Source: Rotaria sp. Silwood1 (lineage: Eukaryota > Rotifera > Eurotatoria > Philodinida > Philodinidae). Taken from it: a stretch of DNA of 64,000 nucleotides. This document shows, piece after piece, positions 50,244 to 62,539 of this stretch (positions are counted from its first letter, which is position 1; every line of letters starts with the position of its first letter). Under the pieces are notes generated by a model. The model was given only the letters and a program-made list of their open reading frames with translations, was not told the DNA's origin and ran no database searches. Location of the stretch: NCBI GenBank assembly GCA_905250075.1, contig CAJNOP010000024.1, forward strand, positions 554,508 through 618,507. Reading direction: 5' to 3'. A program made the position numbers and the translations under genes.

Positions 50244-53200
50244 ATGAGTAATCGAGTGTCAAAACGTACTTTTGACGAAGTAGCCTCTAATTACATTGAA
50301 GAAACAAAAAGTATTTCAATAGATAAATCTTTAAAAAATGTCACCATTCTAGAAAATAAGTGAGTGAATATTTGAATCCTATTATATTGAAAATAGCAAA
50401 AACATTATAAAATCATATTTTAGGTCCATATTTCAAGATCTTTGTACAGATATTATTCTTGAAATTTTTCAATATTTCCGTCCTATTGATCTTCTATATT
50501 CATTTACTGGTCTTTATCTTCATCTCGATGTTCTTTTAGAACCATATACACATACAATTGATTTTCGTTGTATAAATAAATCCTATTTTCAAAGTTTAAC
50601 ACAATCATTATTTCCATGTTTTACAAATAATTTACGTGTACTTCGTTTAAGTAATGCATATACATTTGGTCAAATAAGTGAAACACTTAATAGACTTGAT
50701 TGGTCTAAAATAAATCAACTTGAATCATTAACATTTGATTTAATTGATTTTGATGAATTATCAAAATATTTTCTTGTTATTCATCCATTGCTTAAACATC
50801 TTTGGCGTTTATCATTAACATTTAATCAAAATTGTAAATTTGTTGAAAAATTACTTATTGATCAAATTCTTCTACCAACAAGTCAATCTCAATCATTAAA
50901 AAATTGTTTTATTGTTGGTATTATATTTAATTTAAATAAATTATCAGGACACAAATTAAATGAAAATTTACGTGAATTAACATTAACTTTAGCAACAATA
51001 GATGATCTTATAATTCTATTTCGTTCTTTACCACATTTAGAAATACTTACATGTACTGTTTTTGATAGTACATATAACGAAAATCTTGATAAAATTCAAT
51101 CACTTGATTTCTTAACAGTGTTAACATTGAATATTAAAAAATCAATTCTATTCAAAACTTTACAAAAAATTCTCATACCACATATCAAATTGAAACAACT
51201 GTCATTACAAGCAATTTTACATGATGAGGTTACATTGATAAATTTAAAGTGTTGGCAATTCGAAATTGAAGCAGAGTTTTTTTCGTATGTTGTTTGTCAT
51301 GGTTGAATAGAGCTTATCAAGTTACCTATAAAAAACTGTTAGAATAATCCTTACATGGTTATAATGTGAAACATGATCTAGCGTGCTGTCGCTAATCATA
51401 GAAAGATTATTTTGGCACACATTGCTTCGTCACTCTTTTACTAAAGCCTTCAAAAATCCAATAAGTAGTCAATATATTGTAACGAGCCGTTATTGATATA
51501 TGATCTGTGATCGTAAATCAACAATGTAAGTCACTGACTGTGACGATCTTTAGCTAGCATCTGTTAGGGCCTGTAGAAAAAGAGACAACATTGTAGCTGG
51601 AAGTTCTTCAAGGAGGTAAGTACCAGCAGAAAAATGGGTTTTTTTTATTTCACGAAAAGACTTTTTTATCCATATTCTCCCGTCTTCCAGGTGTTTTTTC
51701 TCCAAGGAAGCGCACTAGTGCTCTTAGTACCCCCCGGCTACACCCCTGGAGGGAACGAAGAGTAGATCCAAATGTCTATACTACATTCGTCAACGCTAAT
51801 TTTCGATCATATTTTACAAAACGACATTTTCAAACGATATATTTATTTTTGGAACTTAGAAAAACTAGATTTAAAAAAAATCGAAAAAACCTATGAAAAT
51901 TGAAAAGCATGAAACGCATCAAATGTCAGTAGTTATCCAAAGTCTTCTTTAATTTTACTCGTTATATAGTTAGGAAAAAACGATGCATTGGTTTTAAAAA
52001 ATATTGCTTGTTTTTTGCAAAAAAATCAATTTTTTCTATACGATAGCAAAATACAATAAGTACGAATTTGTATTCGAAGATTTTGTCTGTCAGAACTTTA
52101 TTTTCTATTGAAAGGAGTATCATTATTCATAACCAACGCAAAAACTTGCCTTGAACAGTATACTCAATACATAAAACTGATTTGCATCAAAGTTCGATCC
52201 TTCTGCTCTTCTTTCACTATCGTTGTCGAATACTCTGACTTGTGCTTTCGCTGAGGTCAAAATTAGACGTAAATTAGTGACAAATATTAAATATACTGTT
52301 TGATGTCGATTTTTCTGCCAATTTTCAATATAATATTTAAAGCATGCCTAACTTTTTCCTCATTATATAACAAGTAAAGTTCAAGAAGAATTCGAATAAC
52401 TACTAACAGTTCATGCTTTTTGTGTATTTCAATTTTTATAGGGTTTTCTAATTCTTTTAAACCTAATTTTCCTAAATTTCACTAGAAAAATATTGTCTGA
52501 ATATAATATTTATAGAGGTAATTTAACAAGTTCTATTCAGTCATAACGAGAACAATTTTTCTCAAGTTTCGAATTGCTGGTATCTTAAAGAAAAATTTCG
52601 CTCTTTGATTTTAATGTTTTCTATATATTTTTTTTTTGTTCAATTTAGAATGTCTCTACAAATTCCAATCAAGAAATAGGTGGATTAGCATTAGAAAAAT
52701 TATTTCGAACATTTCCACAATTAAAGAAATTACAATTCTATATACGTCATTTGCATAGTACTGATGATGCAGTAAAAAATCATGCGCCTGATCATTTGTA
52801 TCTATTTTCATTTACATCTCACTTTTGGCTTGATCGATCTATTGAAGTTTTTACACATTTTGTTGAGAAATCCAAACAACGTTGTACTTATACATTACCA
52901 TTTGCTTTTGATACATTTGATATTGATGACGTGATACCAACATTTTTTTTTAGAAATTATCCATATTATTATGCTAATGTTCATCATTTATCACTTTCTT
53001 CCACGTCTATCTTAGACGAATTTATTTATTCAAGCATGATTTTAAAGTTTTTTCCAAATATTCGAACAATTACATTTTTTAAGCAACCTTTAAACAGTAC
53101 AATCAATATTTTGATTAGACATCAATGGGTTCTACAAAAGTAACGTTTGATTCTTGATAAAATAAATTCTAAGTTTTTTTTTGAAATTTTAGATCGTCAT

Positions 53201-53628
53201 CTGATGATTGTTCTGCGATGGTTTTCCCATGTGTCTATACTCACAATCATCGAAAAGCAACACATTTATATTTTCGAACATTAAATATTACCAATAAAGA
53301 CCAAATATTATATGCAAATGATAGTAGACGTATTCGACAAATAACAATCTATGAAATGACTCAAGAACAATCGATTGATCTTAAAAATTTTTTTCCACGG
53401 ATTCAAATTCTTACACTTTATGTTAATAGATTAGAATGGTTCTTTTCATCGAATGATTGGTTTTACCATCTATTGACTGATATGCGTTCATTATTTAGTT
53501 TAACTGTTTATTATCCAAAGAATCTGAATAATCAAAATTTACGTGATTTACTTGCTATTACATTATTGAACGTAAAAAAACATTTCTATATAAAATGTAA
53601 CGATGGAATATTGAACATATGGTTTTAG
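50244..53628 (+). CDS. Divergent F-box protein
   Basis: Exons 50244-50359, 50424-about 51295, 52649-53139 and 53193-53628 give about 630-640 residues. Near residues 41-75, LCTDIILEIFQYFRPIDLLY fits the F-box consensus, which recruits substrates to SCF ubiquitin ligases through Skp1. The rest is Leu-rich with irregular repeats (LRVLRLSN, LESLTFDL, LRELTLTL, FPNIRTITFF), probably a divergent LRR-like substrate-binding region. The donor of exon 2 is uncertain: exon 3 needs phase 0, which TAT before GTTGTT (51290) or GTT before GTTTGT (51293) would give, while the best-looking GTATGT site (51285) would not. If none is used, the gene is broken. An AATAAA lies at 53730-53735. Confidence 0.7.
51296..52648. 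other. Long intron (or insertion) in the F-box gene
   Basis: Contains a dispersed-repeat copy at 51340-51560 and a GC-rich fragment at about 51700-51760 (CCCCCCGGCTACACCCCTGG), which looks like transposon debris. No exon is recognised. Confidence 0.55.
51340..51560. repeat. Dispersed hairpin-bearing repeat copy
   Basis: Related to 29010-29270 in the same orientation and to 260-400 in reverse. The block TATCAATAACGGCTCGTTAC on its minus strand corresponds to CATCAATAACGTTTCGTTAT at 319. A decayed inverted repeat spans 51488-51527. Confidence 0.65.
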
Positions 53629-56171
53629 TGTATAAACTATTGATCTTTTTTTTTGCTAATTATTATTGTATTCTGTATTTATGTGATGTTTTATATAAAA
53701 CGTAGATAGTAATACTGTTCAGTTTTGAAAATAAAGAATTTGAAAAAAAAGAAAGATTTTTCTAATATTTTCCTATTCTCTATATTTTGGTTGAAAGTAA
53801 AAATGTCAAATATTGAGATGAAAATGTCTGCATTTTAACTTCTTGCTGAGAAAAAAATTTTAAAAAAATACAAACAGCTAAAGTTGAATCAAATGTTTAT
53901 CATTAAAAAAAAGTTATGGAAGATAAGTAGTAAAAGTTTTAATATATTAATTGAGCAACATTAAAAAATGTTCTTGATGAATAAACGGAACTTTTTTTCG
54001 TCACGACAAAAGACAGACTATTCAGAAGATCAGATGCTGCGATGAGATAGTAATTAGCATTTGGTCTTCTCTGCACAGTCACGATTATGCTCAGCCACTG
54101 GCACACAACCAACCATATTCAAACCTAAACTATCAAATTTTTTAATTTTTTCGAAATTGTAACTATAATGAAAGTATGAATTACGTGCCCTTTTTTCATT
54201 TTATTTTATTTTTGGGTAAATCAATGGCTGTCAAACTGGTTTTCTGGAAAAAAAAGTTTATTTTTATTAACCTTCGTTGCGCTGGTTAAGTAGAAAGTAG
54301 TCAGAAAACGAAATGGCCGAAAATGTTGCTGACTTTCGGCTGAAATGACGGATGTGTGAAATGCTTCCTAGAAGCGGCCCATAAGTGATTTCAAGACTTT
54401 CTAGGCATATTTTCTCCATAAGTAGAATTTGACTACACTAGCACCAACTTCAAAGCATCCTTTTGTTTTTTTTTTATTGAGATTTGATCAAGAGAGAAGT
54501 GTTTTTTTTTTAATACAGGAATTTTTGCACATTTTTATAATATTAGAAACCTATCGTGTTTTGAAACATTCAGATCGCGATCAAATCTTAAAAACAAGAA
54601 CAATAGTTCCGCAGTAGTATTGATCTAATTATTCTTTACTTATTGGCAAAATATGAGTTTGACAAACTTGAAATTACTGGTGGAACATTCATAAAAAAAC
54701 AGTTCTAATTTCTCCCATGTCAAGCAAAAGTTTAGCATATGTTTACTACAAATAAAGTTTCCTAGAAAAGTGTTTGACTATCACTGGATTTACTCTACAT
54801 CCTGAAAACTTTTCTTGAACTTTTCGCATCGCAGAATACAGTACGTGAACGGCTGTACATGATGCACCATATTACGGTTCAATACGGTACTTCTATACGA
54901 TAGTCCTCTACATGCGATAACTAAGTTGTATTTACATCGCATGATTAAACCATCTAAACCATATAATTAGCAATGTGTAATTATAGACACTCAAATGGTA
55001 CTTTTGAGTCCTATCTAACGCTATCAAACTTTCATGAACAAATGTTTGTAGGAAATGCTTTGGAATAAAAACATTTACATGTATTTGTCCTCTGTTTTGA
55101 AAAAAACCTTTTTCTTGTTTATCAAACGTCCCGTATTAATTTTTGAGCTGTTTGTACATATCAGCAATTAGCTTCTATTAGAACCTATTCGACACACTCA
55201 ACTGTGTTGTTTAATAATATCTATGAACTATACCAGTGGACAGTTGGACCAATTGATGGAGATATTGTTCCTATTTATGCAGAAATGGTTCACCTCACAT
55301 AAAGTCTTACATATCAAGGAGAAATGGAAAAAGAACATAAACATATATTCATGAATCATCTGTTTAAAAGTTTTCCATTTCTGCTTATAAGAGTAGAAAT
55401 GGATGAAGGCTTTCTCCCAGTTGATTGGTAGAGTGTCTGTATGTTGAATGATTTAAGGAAAACGATTCAGTTTTTCGAAGAAGCGTTTCTACTTGACTTT
55501 ATGAGGCTTGAAGCATTTCTACTGTAAGTGGAACGATTTCTTGAATTTGGAGAATATTGTCCAGCCCTCATGGACTATGTTTCATGACTGTCAGTTTAAA
55601 ATAAATATATATATTTTTTTAATGTAAATTGATTCCCCAAAACAAATGCAAGGGTAGAAATTAGTACAAGTAAATAAGCTATACAAATATTTTTTGACAA
55701 GAGAAAAATGTAATTAATGGATAGTCGTTCCTTTCTTCAACGAGAAAACGCTTATGTAAATGAAATGATATACGACTCCTATACAGACACCATAACAAAG
55801 CATCGGGGTCATCAAGAGAACCCAATATTCTATTAATTCATACCAAAACTTTCGTACTCTATATTATAACGTCAATTCTAATAATTAATACTTTTTATTA
55901 TCTAATATTTGTTGCTTTCTACAGAAATCAATTCAAATAATTACTTTGATGTTTGAAAGGGAAAAATGACTACATTTTAAATGAACTATATTACATAATT
56001 CTATCTTGAGTCGCTAATCTTTTCCATAGGTCATTCTCTTAATTATGTCTTGTTTAATAATAACAAAAAAAGGCGTCCGTTTAGTTTTTTTATATTAGCA
56101 TTCTAATATTTTATAAGCTAACATATCTTTATATAGATTAAATAAAAGAAAAATTGAATAAAAAAAAATTG
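53629..56171. other. Intergenic region, no gene recognised
   Basis: Holds the F-box polyadenylation signal at 53730-53735. The rest is AT-rich DNA without a supported exon or RNA gene; it should contain the 3' UTR of the leftward cadherin-like gene near 56171. Confidence 0.5.
53730..53735 (+). promoter_or_regulatory. Possible polyadenylation signal of the F-box gene
   Basis: AATAAA 102 nt after the TAG stop. Confidence 0.5.
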
Positions 56172-58091
56172 TTATACAAGTGATACATCTCTTGATATAC
56201 ACGATGTATTCATTCGTTTAGGTACATCATATGATGATGATGACATTGATTGTCGAGTTCGAAACTCATATATACGATACTGTTCGAGTAGTTGATCAGC
56301 AGTAAGTATTGGTGTTTCAACTGGTAAATGATTTTCTGATACATCAGAACTACCCGAATAACCTTCATCATCACGTGTCGGACTTGATGATGAAAATGGT
56401 GATGATGATGACTTTTGTACTAAATATATCGCTGTATGTGTTGGTGATAATGACAATTCATGATCATCGTGTACTTTTAATTTTGATACAGTTGAAATTG
56501 CATCATATTCTATAAGAAAACAGAAAATGTCGTATGATGTAATACAAAAGCTGACAAGACGAAAGAAAAAAAAAAGATTATCTCTTATGGAAATCTACTT
56601 ACTATCATGAATACTTTCTTCACAACTGGATAAAGATGATGATTTCTAAAAGAAAGCAAAACAGATGAATATAATTAAAAGAAAAAAAAATTGATTTCAA
56701 CAAACTTGTTTATCATGACAAATTTGATTATATTTATGTTTTCTAATAATTATCATAGCACAAATAATTGTAATAAGTATTAAAAAAATACCTAAGAATA
56801 TTGGTATAATAATTATCCATTGTGATCGTATAAACATTAATAGAAATGTTTTATTCGAGTGTGATGTTATTTCAAGTTGAAATGTATCTTCATAATTATT
56901 TTTATCATTAAGTTGAATATGAAATAAATATTTTCCTTTGACAGGTAATGATAATTTGATAAGTGTACAATTTGTTAAAAGTTGAAAATAATTATAAATT
57001 CTTGATTGATACCGACAATATGTTGAATTAAATAAATCGATTGAAAAAAATTCATTTTGATGAATTTGAAAATTTTTATTTATTAAAAATGGTATATGAC
57101 CATATTCATTTATTATTCGTATAGTTATATTCGTATTAATTTCTTTTTTATATTGATCAATTATTTTATAATTTAATATATAAATACTTTGTTTTTCTCG
57201 ATTAAAAATAGTTGATGTATATAAATAACCTGTTTTTGTATTAATATAAAAATTTTTTGTATCATCTATTGAATATGATATATTATGACAAAATCTATTA
57301 GTTAATTTTTGTAATATTAATGTTCGATTAGGTAAATTTTCTTTAATATCAATAATATAATTATTTTTATTAAATGAAAATTGACATAAATTTTCATTTG
57401 GTTTCATCTGAAATTCATATGAACGATTTGTCCATAATAATGGTTGATCATTATCACATGAATTTAATGATAAATAATAATAATCATGTTCTATTAATTG
57501 TGAATTATTTTTTGTTGATAATAGATAAATTGATTCAGTTACTAAACCATTTTTAATTTGACGTACAAATTGTATTTGAAAATGTTCAGTATCATTTATA
57601 ATTAAACTTAAATTTTTGGTTGATTCATCAATATCTTTTATATTTATTGTAGCTAATGATGTTGAATATGTGTTTAAATCATATTTAATTAGATTTGATT
57701 CATATAAAACTGATGGATAAAATATTAAATTTATATCAGGCAAATTATCATTTACATTTAATACATGAATAATTATTTCACTAAAACAAGGTGCTATGGT
57801 TGATGATGAACGTGCTTCAATAGTTAATTTATGTATTGTTATAGTTTCATAATCAAGAGAATTTAATAGAATTAATTCTCCTGTTGAAGAATTCAGATAA
57901 AATGTTTTATATATATCACCATAAAGCTCATAGTGTATTAATAATGATGATGATGATGTTGCTTTGATAAAACCAATTTTTGTATTAATCGGTGCTGCTT
58001 CCGAAATATAAAATTCATATGAATCATGTTCAAAAAAAAGAAATGTTGCATTAGTTAAATAAATTATTAACAATAAACGTAAGATAATCAT
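56172..58091 (-). CDS. Short cadherin/protocadherin-like single-pass membrane protein
   Basis: Exons 58091-56706, 56645-56603 and 56509-56172 join in phase to 588 residues. A signal peptide covers about residues 1-16. The ectodomain of about 410 residues begins with a cadherin repeat: a DYE motif at 80-82 and the linker VNDNLPD at 113-119, both calcium-binding in cadherins. Later repeats keep TGYLYT and DREK-like elements (FNREK) but have lost most calcium residues. Many N-glycosylation sites are present. One membrane helix (IIIPIFLGIFLILITIICAM) precedes a Ser-rich tail of about 130 residues. It is much shorter than classical cadherins and lacks a recognisable catenin site. An acceptor-like TTTTTTAG abuts the ATG. 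Confidence 0.8.
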
Positions 58092-59971
58092 CTAAAAAAC
58101 AAAAATAAATTTCTTAGTTCATATGTTTCCTTTTGTAGGTACAAGATGATCATTTGTTGGTTTTCTTTTTTTTTTATATATTGTGCTTTGAACATACATA
58201 GCAGGGTTACTTACTTATTGTGGGATTGATTAGCACCTTCACCACTTGCTTCAAATTAATGATAAGACAGGCCTTCTTTTTTTTTGCTTGTCGAACATAC
58301 ACACTTAATCTCACCCCGACAACTGTGCACTGTTGATCAGCAAAAGATCTTACCTTGATCTGTGCGCTAATCTCATGATGCTATCTGACACAATACACGC
58401 GTATAGATCATTAGACGAAGAAAGATAGATCTCATACACCATTATTTTCTAGACTGAACATTGAACTCGCGTGAACAATAGCAATTAGTATACATATACA
58501 TACACATTTGAACAGAAGCAATAGAGGGAGAGAGAGAGAAAGAAGAGAACAAGAGAATTTTTCTCTGGAAAAAAAGGAAGGAGAGCAAAAGTTCATTTAT
58601 TCAAACAGAATGTTGATGATCTGATAAGCACGACGACACCTGTAAAGAAGTTTGTCAGGATAATAAATTAGCTTTCCCAAGATATGTACACGACAGACGA
58701 TGAGCACCGCTCGCAGATACGTGCCCTATTCACAGCAGGGTGTCGAACTACTCTCCATATGTCCGTCAAAGAATAAATGAGTGAACATATTCAGCTGATT
58801 CAATATGGATACAAAGTGTATATAAGCAAAAAAACAACGAAGAAGAAGTTTGACTTCTTTATTTCTTCCTTTTTTGATCTGCTTCGTTGAATTAGTATAG
58901 TTGCCGACGGCGTTCAAGTTTATTTTTCTTTCATAATTGATGTTTTTCAATTATATTAGCCGACGTTGTATTCACGATGATGATGATTGCTAGTTCACTG
59001 GTCCATACTGAACTGATCGTCCGAGAAGAAATTCTGATGTTGTGATAAGGTTATAAGAGGCAATCTGGACACCGGGAGGTGTGACCGACATTGGACAATT
59101 ACTCTTCATTTCATTTTGTATCCGGTTTAGAATAGAATAGGAAATTGATGTCTCAACTAAGTTTGAATGGTCATTTCACGTAATTTTAATGTCACTTACA
59201 GATATAGAAACAGACAGATAATTATCTATTGACCCTCGTTATATGAATGTGTTTGTAATTTTTCTTCATTGAACAGTGCCGCTAAACAATGAAAAGAAGA
59301 GTTCAAAACGACGCTGTTGGAGAAGAGAGAAAAAATGGCGTTATTGTGTCTACAACTACCACCTACTGTCAATTAGGCACTGCATGTACAAAGGCGCGGT
59401 CAGTCGGCAAAATGTTTAAAAGTATAAAATATGTGTGTGTGTATGTGGCACTATAGACGTGATCCTAACAGTGTAATTTGTCTTGGGCAACCGCGCGAAT
59501 GGGATTATGAGTCACTTTACTGATGTGTACATGTGTGTCTATATAGAATAAGACAAGAGCCAGAGTAACAGTAGAAGCAGCTTGCGTCTTTTTTCTGTTA
59601 TAAGAGTTACTATTAGTGTAATTGCAATAGCGCTTGTCGAAAAAAGAGAAGGGGAGGAGAGAGACAGAGAAAGGTTAGACATAAATGAATTTGTTGAATT
59701 GTACATTAAAAGTTTAAGAGAACAGAGAAAGAGACACTCGTAATCGCCTACTGATGTTTATGATGAATGAGTCTTGTATGCATCTCACAAATGCACCTGC
59801 ATTCTTCTTCATTTTTTTTCGTCTAATCGGCATCGTCTGAACATACACAGTTAGAAAAGAAATGATATCCTTGCGGCTTCAATCGACTTTGTCGACACGC
59901 ACAATGTTCCAAACAAAAGCAAAAATACAATAAAAAAAAACATAAGAAAGACAGAAGAAAGGCATTGTCTA

Positions 59972-59993
59972 TTATATATATATATATATATAT
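59972..59993. repeat. (TA)n microsatellite
   Basis: Uninterrupted TA dinucleotides. Confidence 0.9.
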
Positions 59994-60970
59994 TTATCAA
60001 AGAAGTTCAATCATGTTTTGTTTTGAGATGTTGTTATCCACTAACCAACACACTTGGGATATTGAACCTGAAATATAAGTGTGCACACGCCAAGCAGGCA
60101 CTCCATATATACATCAAGTGGAAGCAATCATTCTTCACTTTTACTACGTTGTCATTCATTGATACGACGAAAAGAGAAAAAAAAAGTTCGTTTGTTCGCT
60201 CTCTCACCTTAAAACAAATTAAGTGAACAAGCCTAAATACACTTCTTCTTTTTCTCTCTTGAATCTTACAACAATACATAATCACAAGGACTCTTTTGGG
60301 TGCTCTTTTTTTCTCTTCTTTTGTTTCTATACGACCCGTAAAGCTGATAATCGACAATCAAAACCCATGAAACTAATTATACGGTAGATTGTAAATAACA
60401 GTGTCAATGTAAAGAAAGAAGAAATGACTATTTTGCTCTTCAATCAAGGTATTAACAGAACTAACCATCGTAATGCTTCGCTCATGACTAAAGACTCGTT
60501 TTTTTCTCATTTACCAATGATGAGTGTTCAATTGCCAATGTCTGACTTTTTGTGATAGACACACACATGTTTCTGTATTTTTGATCGTGTTCAACGTAAT
60601 TATCTTGCAATTGCGACAGTATATACATACATACATGCATGCATGCACATATTTAGTTCTGATCATTATAGTTTAGAGTATTGATTACGAATTTCTAAGC
60701 TATAATGAACTATTCCAAGCTGTTTCCACTAGATATATGACTTCGATGACTATGAGAATATATTGTATACTCCTCTTTTTTTATTTTACATTGTTCTCAA
60801 TAATTATTATTGTGATTGAAATCAGAGATGATTATTGAATTGAATTGAAGGTTATAATGATCATAAGAATAATTATTCATTCTCTCTTCACACACTTGTC
60901 AAACGTTAAATTTAACACCTTTACTAAGGCAATGCATAGAAAGAAGTGAAAAAGAATTTATCACCTTTCA

Positions 60971-60988
60971 ATCGATCGATCGATCGAT
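60971..60988. repeat. (ATCG)n microsatellite
   Basis: Four tandem ATCG units plus a partial one. Confidence 0.85.
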
Positions 60989-61438
60989 TTGTTTTGTCTT
61001 TTTTTTGAGCACCTGAAATAATAGATGCAATTATTTTCTTGAAATTGCCAATTCATCTCCACGTGTGTGTTTTGTTTTTCTTGATATAAACATTTGAAAG
61101 TAAAGAAAACATAGCAATAACAACACGTTTTTTTATGTGGAAAAAAGTAAATGATATGCTTGATTAGACTTATCGATTTAAGTGAATCGATCATTGTTTT
61201 TTCGAAGGTTGCCTATACACATCGGTGAAAAATTAATCATCATAGGAAAGAAAATACGACGTTTTGTTTTCACATGTAAAATATATTTTCTACTATAAAA
61301 CTATTTTTGTTTTAGAATGTGTTAGTAATTCTTGTGTCAATAAAGAAAAGAAAACATTTGTTAGCTTTTAGTGGATTATCACTTACATTTTTTTTTAAAT
61401 ATTATTTAAGATCGATTTGACAAACATATTATAAAATA

Positions 61439-62425
61439 ATGTTGGGTAAAACTTTTATACTTTTTACACTTTACATTTTTAATGCAATGGCTTTAACATC
61501 AGTTAAAGTACCAAAATATTTAGCTATTTATTATGGATGGCCATCGTTAGTTGAAAATAGTCAAGGTAATGTAACAGCAGCTAGTAATTGGTTTGAACAA
61601 TTTGATTTAATCGTGTTTGGTGATGGAATTTGGAAGACTACACATGGTGATCATGTGAAAACACAAGCTATTATGAGCAATTTGATTGCTCGTGGTAAAA
61701 AAGTGTTCGGATATGTTGATTTAGGCGTTACAACACAAAATTTAAATAGAAAACAAATGCGACAAGCTGTTGATGGTTGGTCATCTATGGGTGCTAATGT
61801 AAGAATACAATTCAAAATTGAGGATTAAGTTTTCTTTTTTTCATTCTATTTAATAAAGGGTATATTTTGGGATGATGCTGGCTATGATTATAATGTGACA
61901 CGGCAACGTCAATCGCGTATGATTCAATATTGTCATTTAAAAAACATGCATGTTATTATGAATGCATGGAATCCTGATGATGTACTTGGTGGAGTTCATG
62001 TTAAACTTAATTCAAATGATATTTATTTACTTGAATCTTATTTAGTCTCTGATGGAAAATATAGTTCATTAACAGAATGGAAAAAAAAAGCTGATAAATG
62101 TGCTAACTATCAAAAACGTTTACGTGTCAAAATGGCCTGTTTATCAACGCCAAAGACAAACGATCAATTTACACAAGCATGGTTTGGTACAGCTATATAT
62201 AATTTCGATTATTTTCAAGCAACAGAGATAACATATAGTTCGAGTAATAATAATCTTGCATTTAAAGCTAATCCAAGTTCGTCTTATGGAAGATATTGGC
62301 GAAGTGATACAATATCATCGAATGCAGATAACACGTATTTTTCACGTTCAACAGAATCGTGGACATTGAGCATAGCTGGTGATGGAGCATCATGGGGTTA
62401 TGGTACATTTACTGCTAATGGATAA
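61439..62425 (+). CDS. Secreted TIM-barrel protein of bacterial type, two exons
   Basis: Exons 61439-61798 and 61859-62425 give 308 residues. A signal peptide (MLGKTFILFTLYIFNAMA) shows secretion. The mature part starts with YYGWPS, then FGDGIW, GYVDLGVT, GIFWDDAGYD (about 121-130) and MNAWNPDD. This series of acidic-residue strand ends resembles TIM-barrel glycoside-hydrolase-like proteins (GH114 / TM1410 type) that are mainly bacterial and archaeal. The paired Asp in FWDD are the likely active-site residues. The substrate is unknown; a polysaccharide is inferred. The C-terminal 60 residues are Ser-rich and probably a small beta domain. Codon use matches the neighbours and the gene has a normal 60-nt intron, so if it was transferred it has been domesticated. 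Confidence 0.75.
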
Positions 62426-62539
62426 ATAGAAAGCATTGATTAATACTTTTTGAAAACTTCATTCATGAACTTTTTGTTTTTCGTTGCTTAGTATTCAAAT
62501 GTTAAAATTTTTGATAACATATATTCAATATGGCTACTA

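Larger units (their letters stand above)
58092..61438. promoter_or_regulatory. Intergenic region between divergently transcribed genes
   Basis: This should contain the promoters of the cadherin-like gene (leftward) and the TIM-barrel gene (rightward). GAGA-type purine tracts lie at 58523-58556 and 59641-59675. Simple repeats are (TA)n at 59972-59993, ATAC/ATGC units at about 60620-60650 and (CGAT)n at 60971-60988. An acceptor-like ATTATTTAAG ends at 61410. No further gene is recognised. Confidence 0.45.

Noticed and set aside
56309-56515. Plus-strand ORF of 68 codons
   Set aside because: Antisense of the cytoplasmic-tail exon of the cadherin-like gene.
60034-60357. 107-codon minus-strand ORF
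   Set aside because: Low-complexity Lys/Arg-rich reading of promoter-like DNA; no support.
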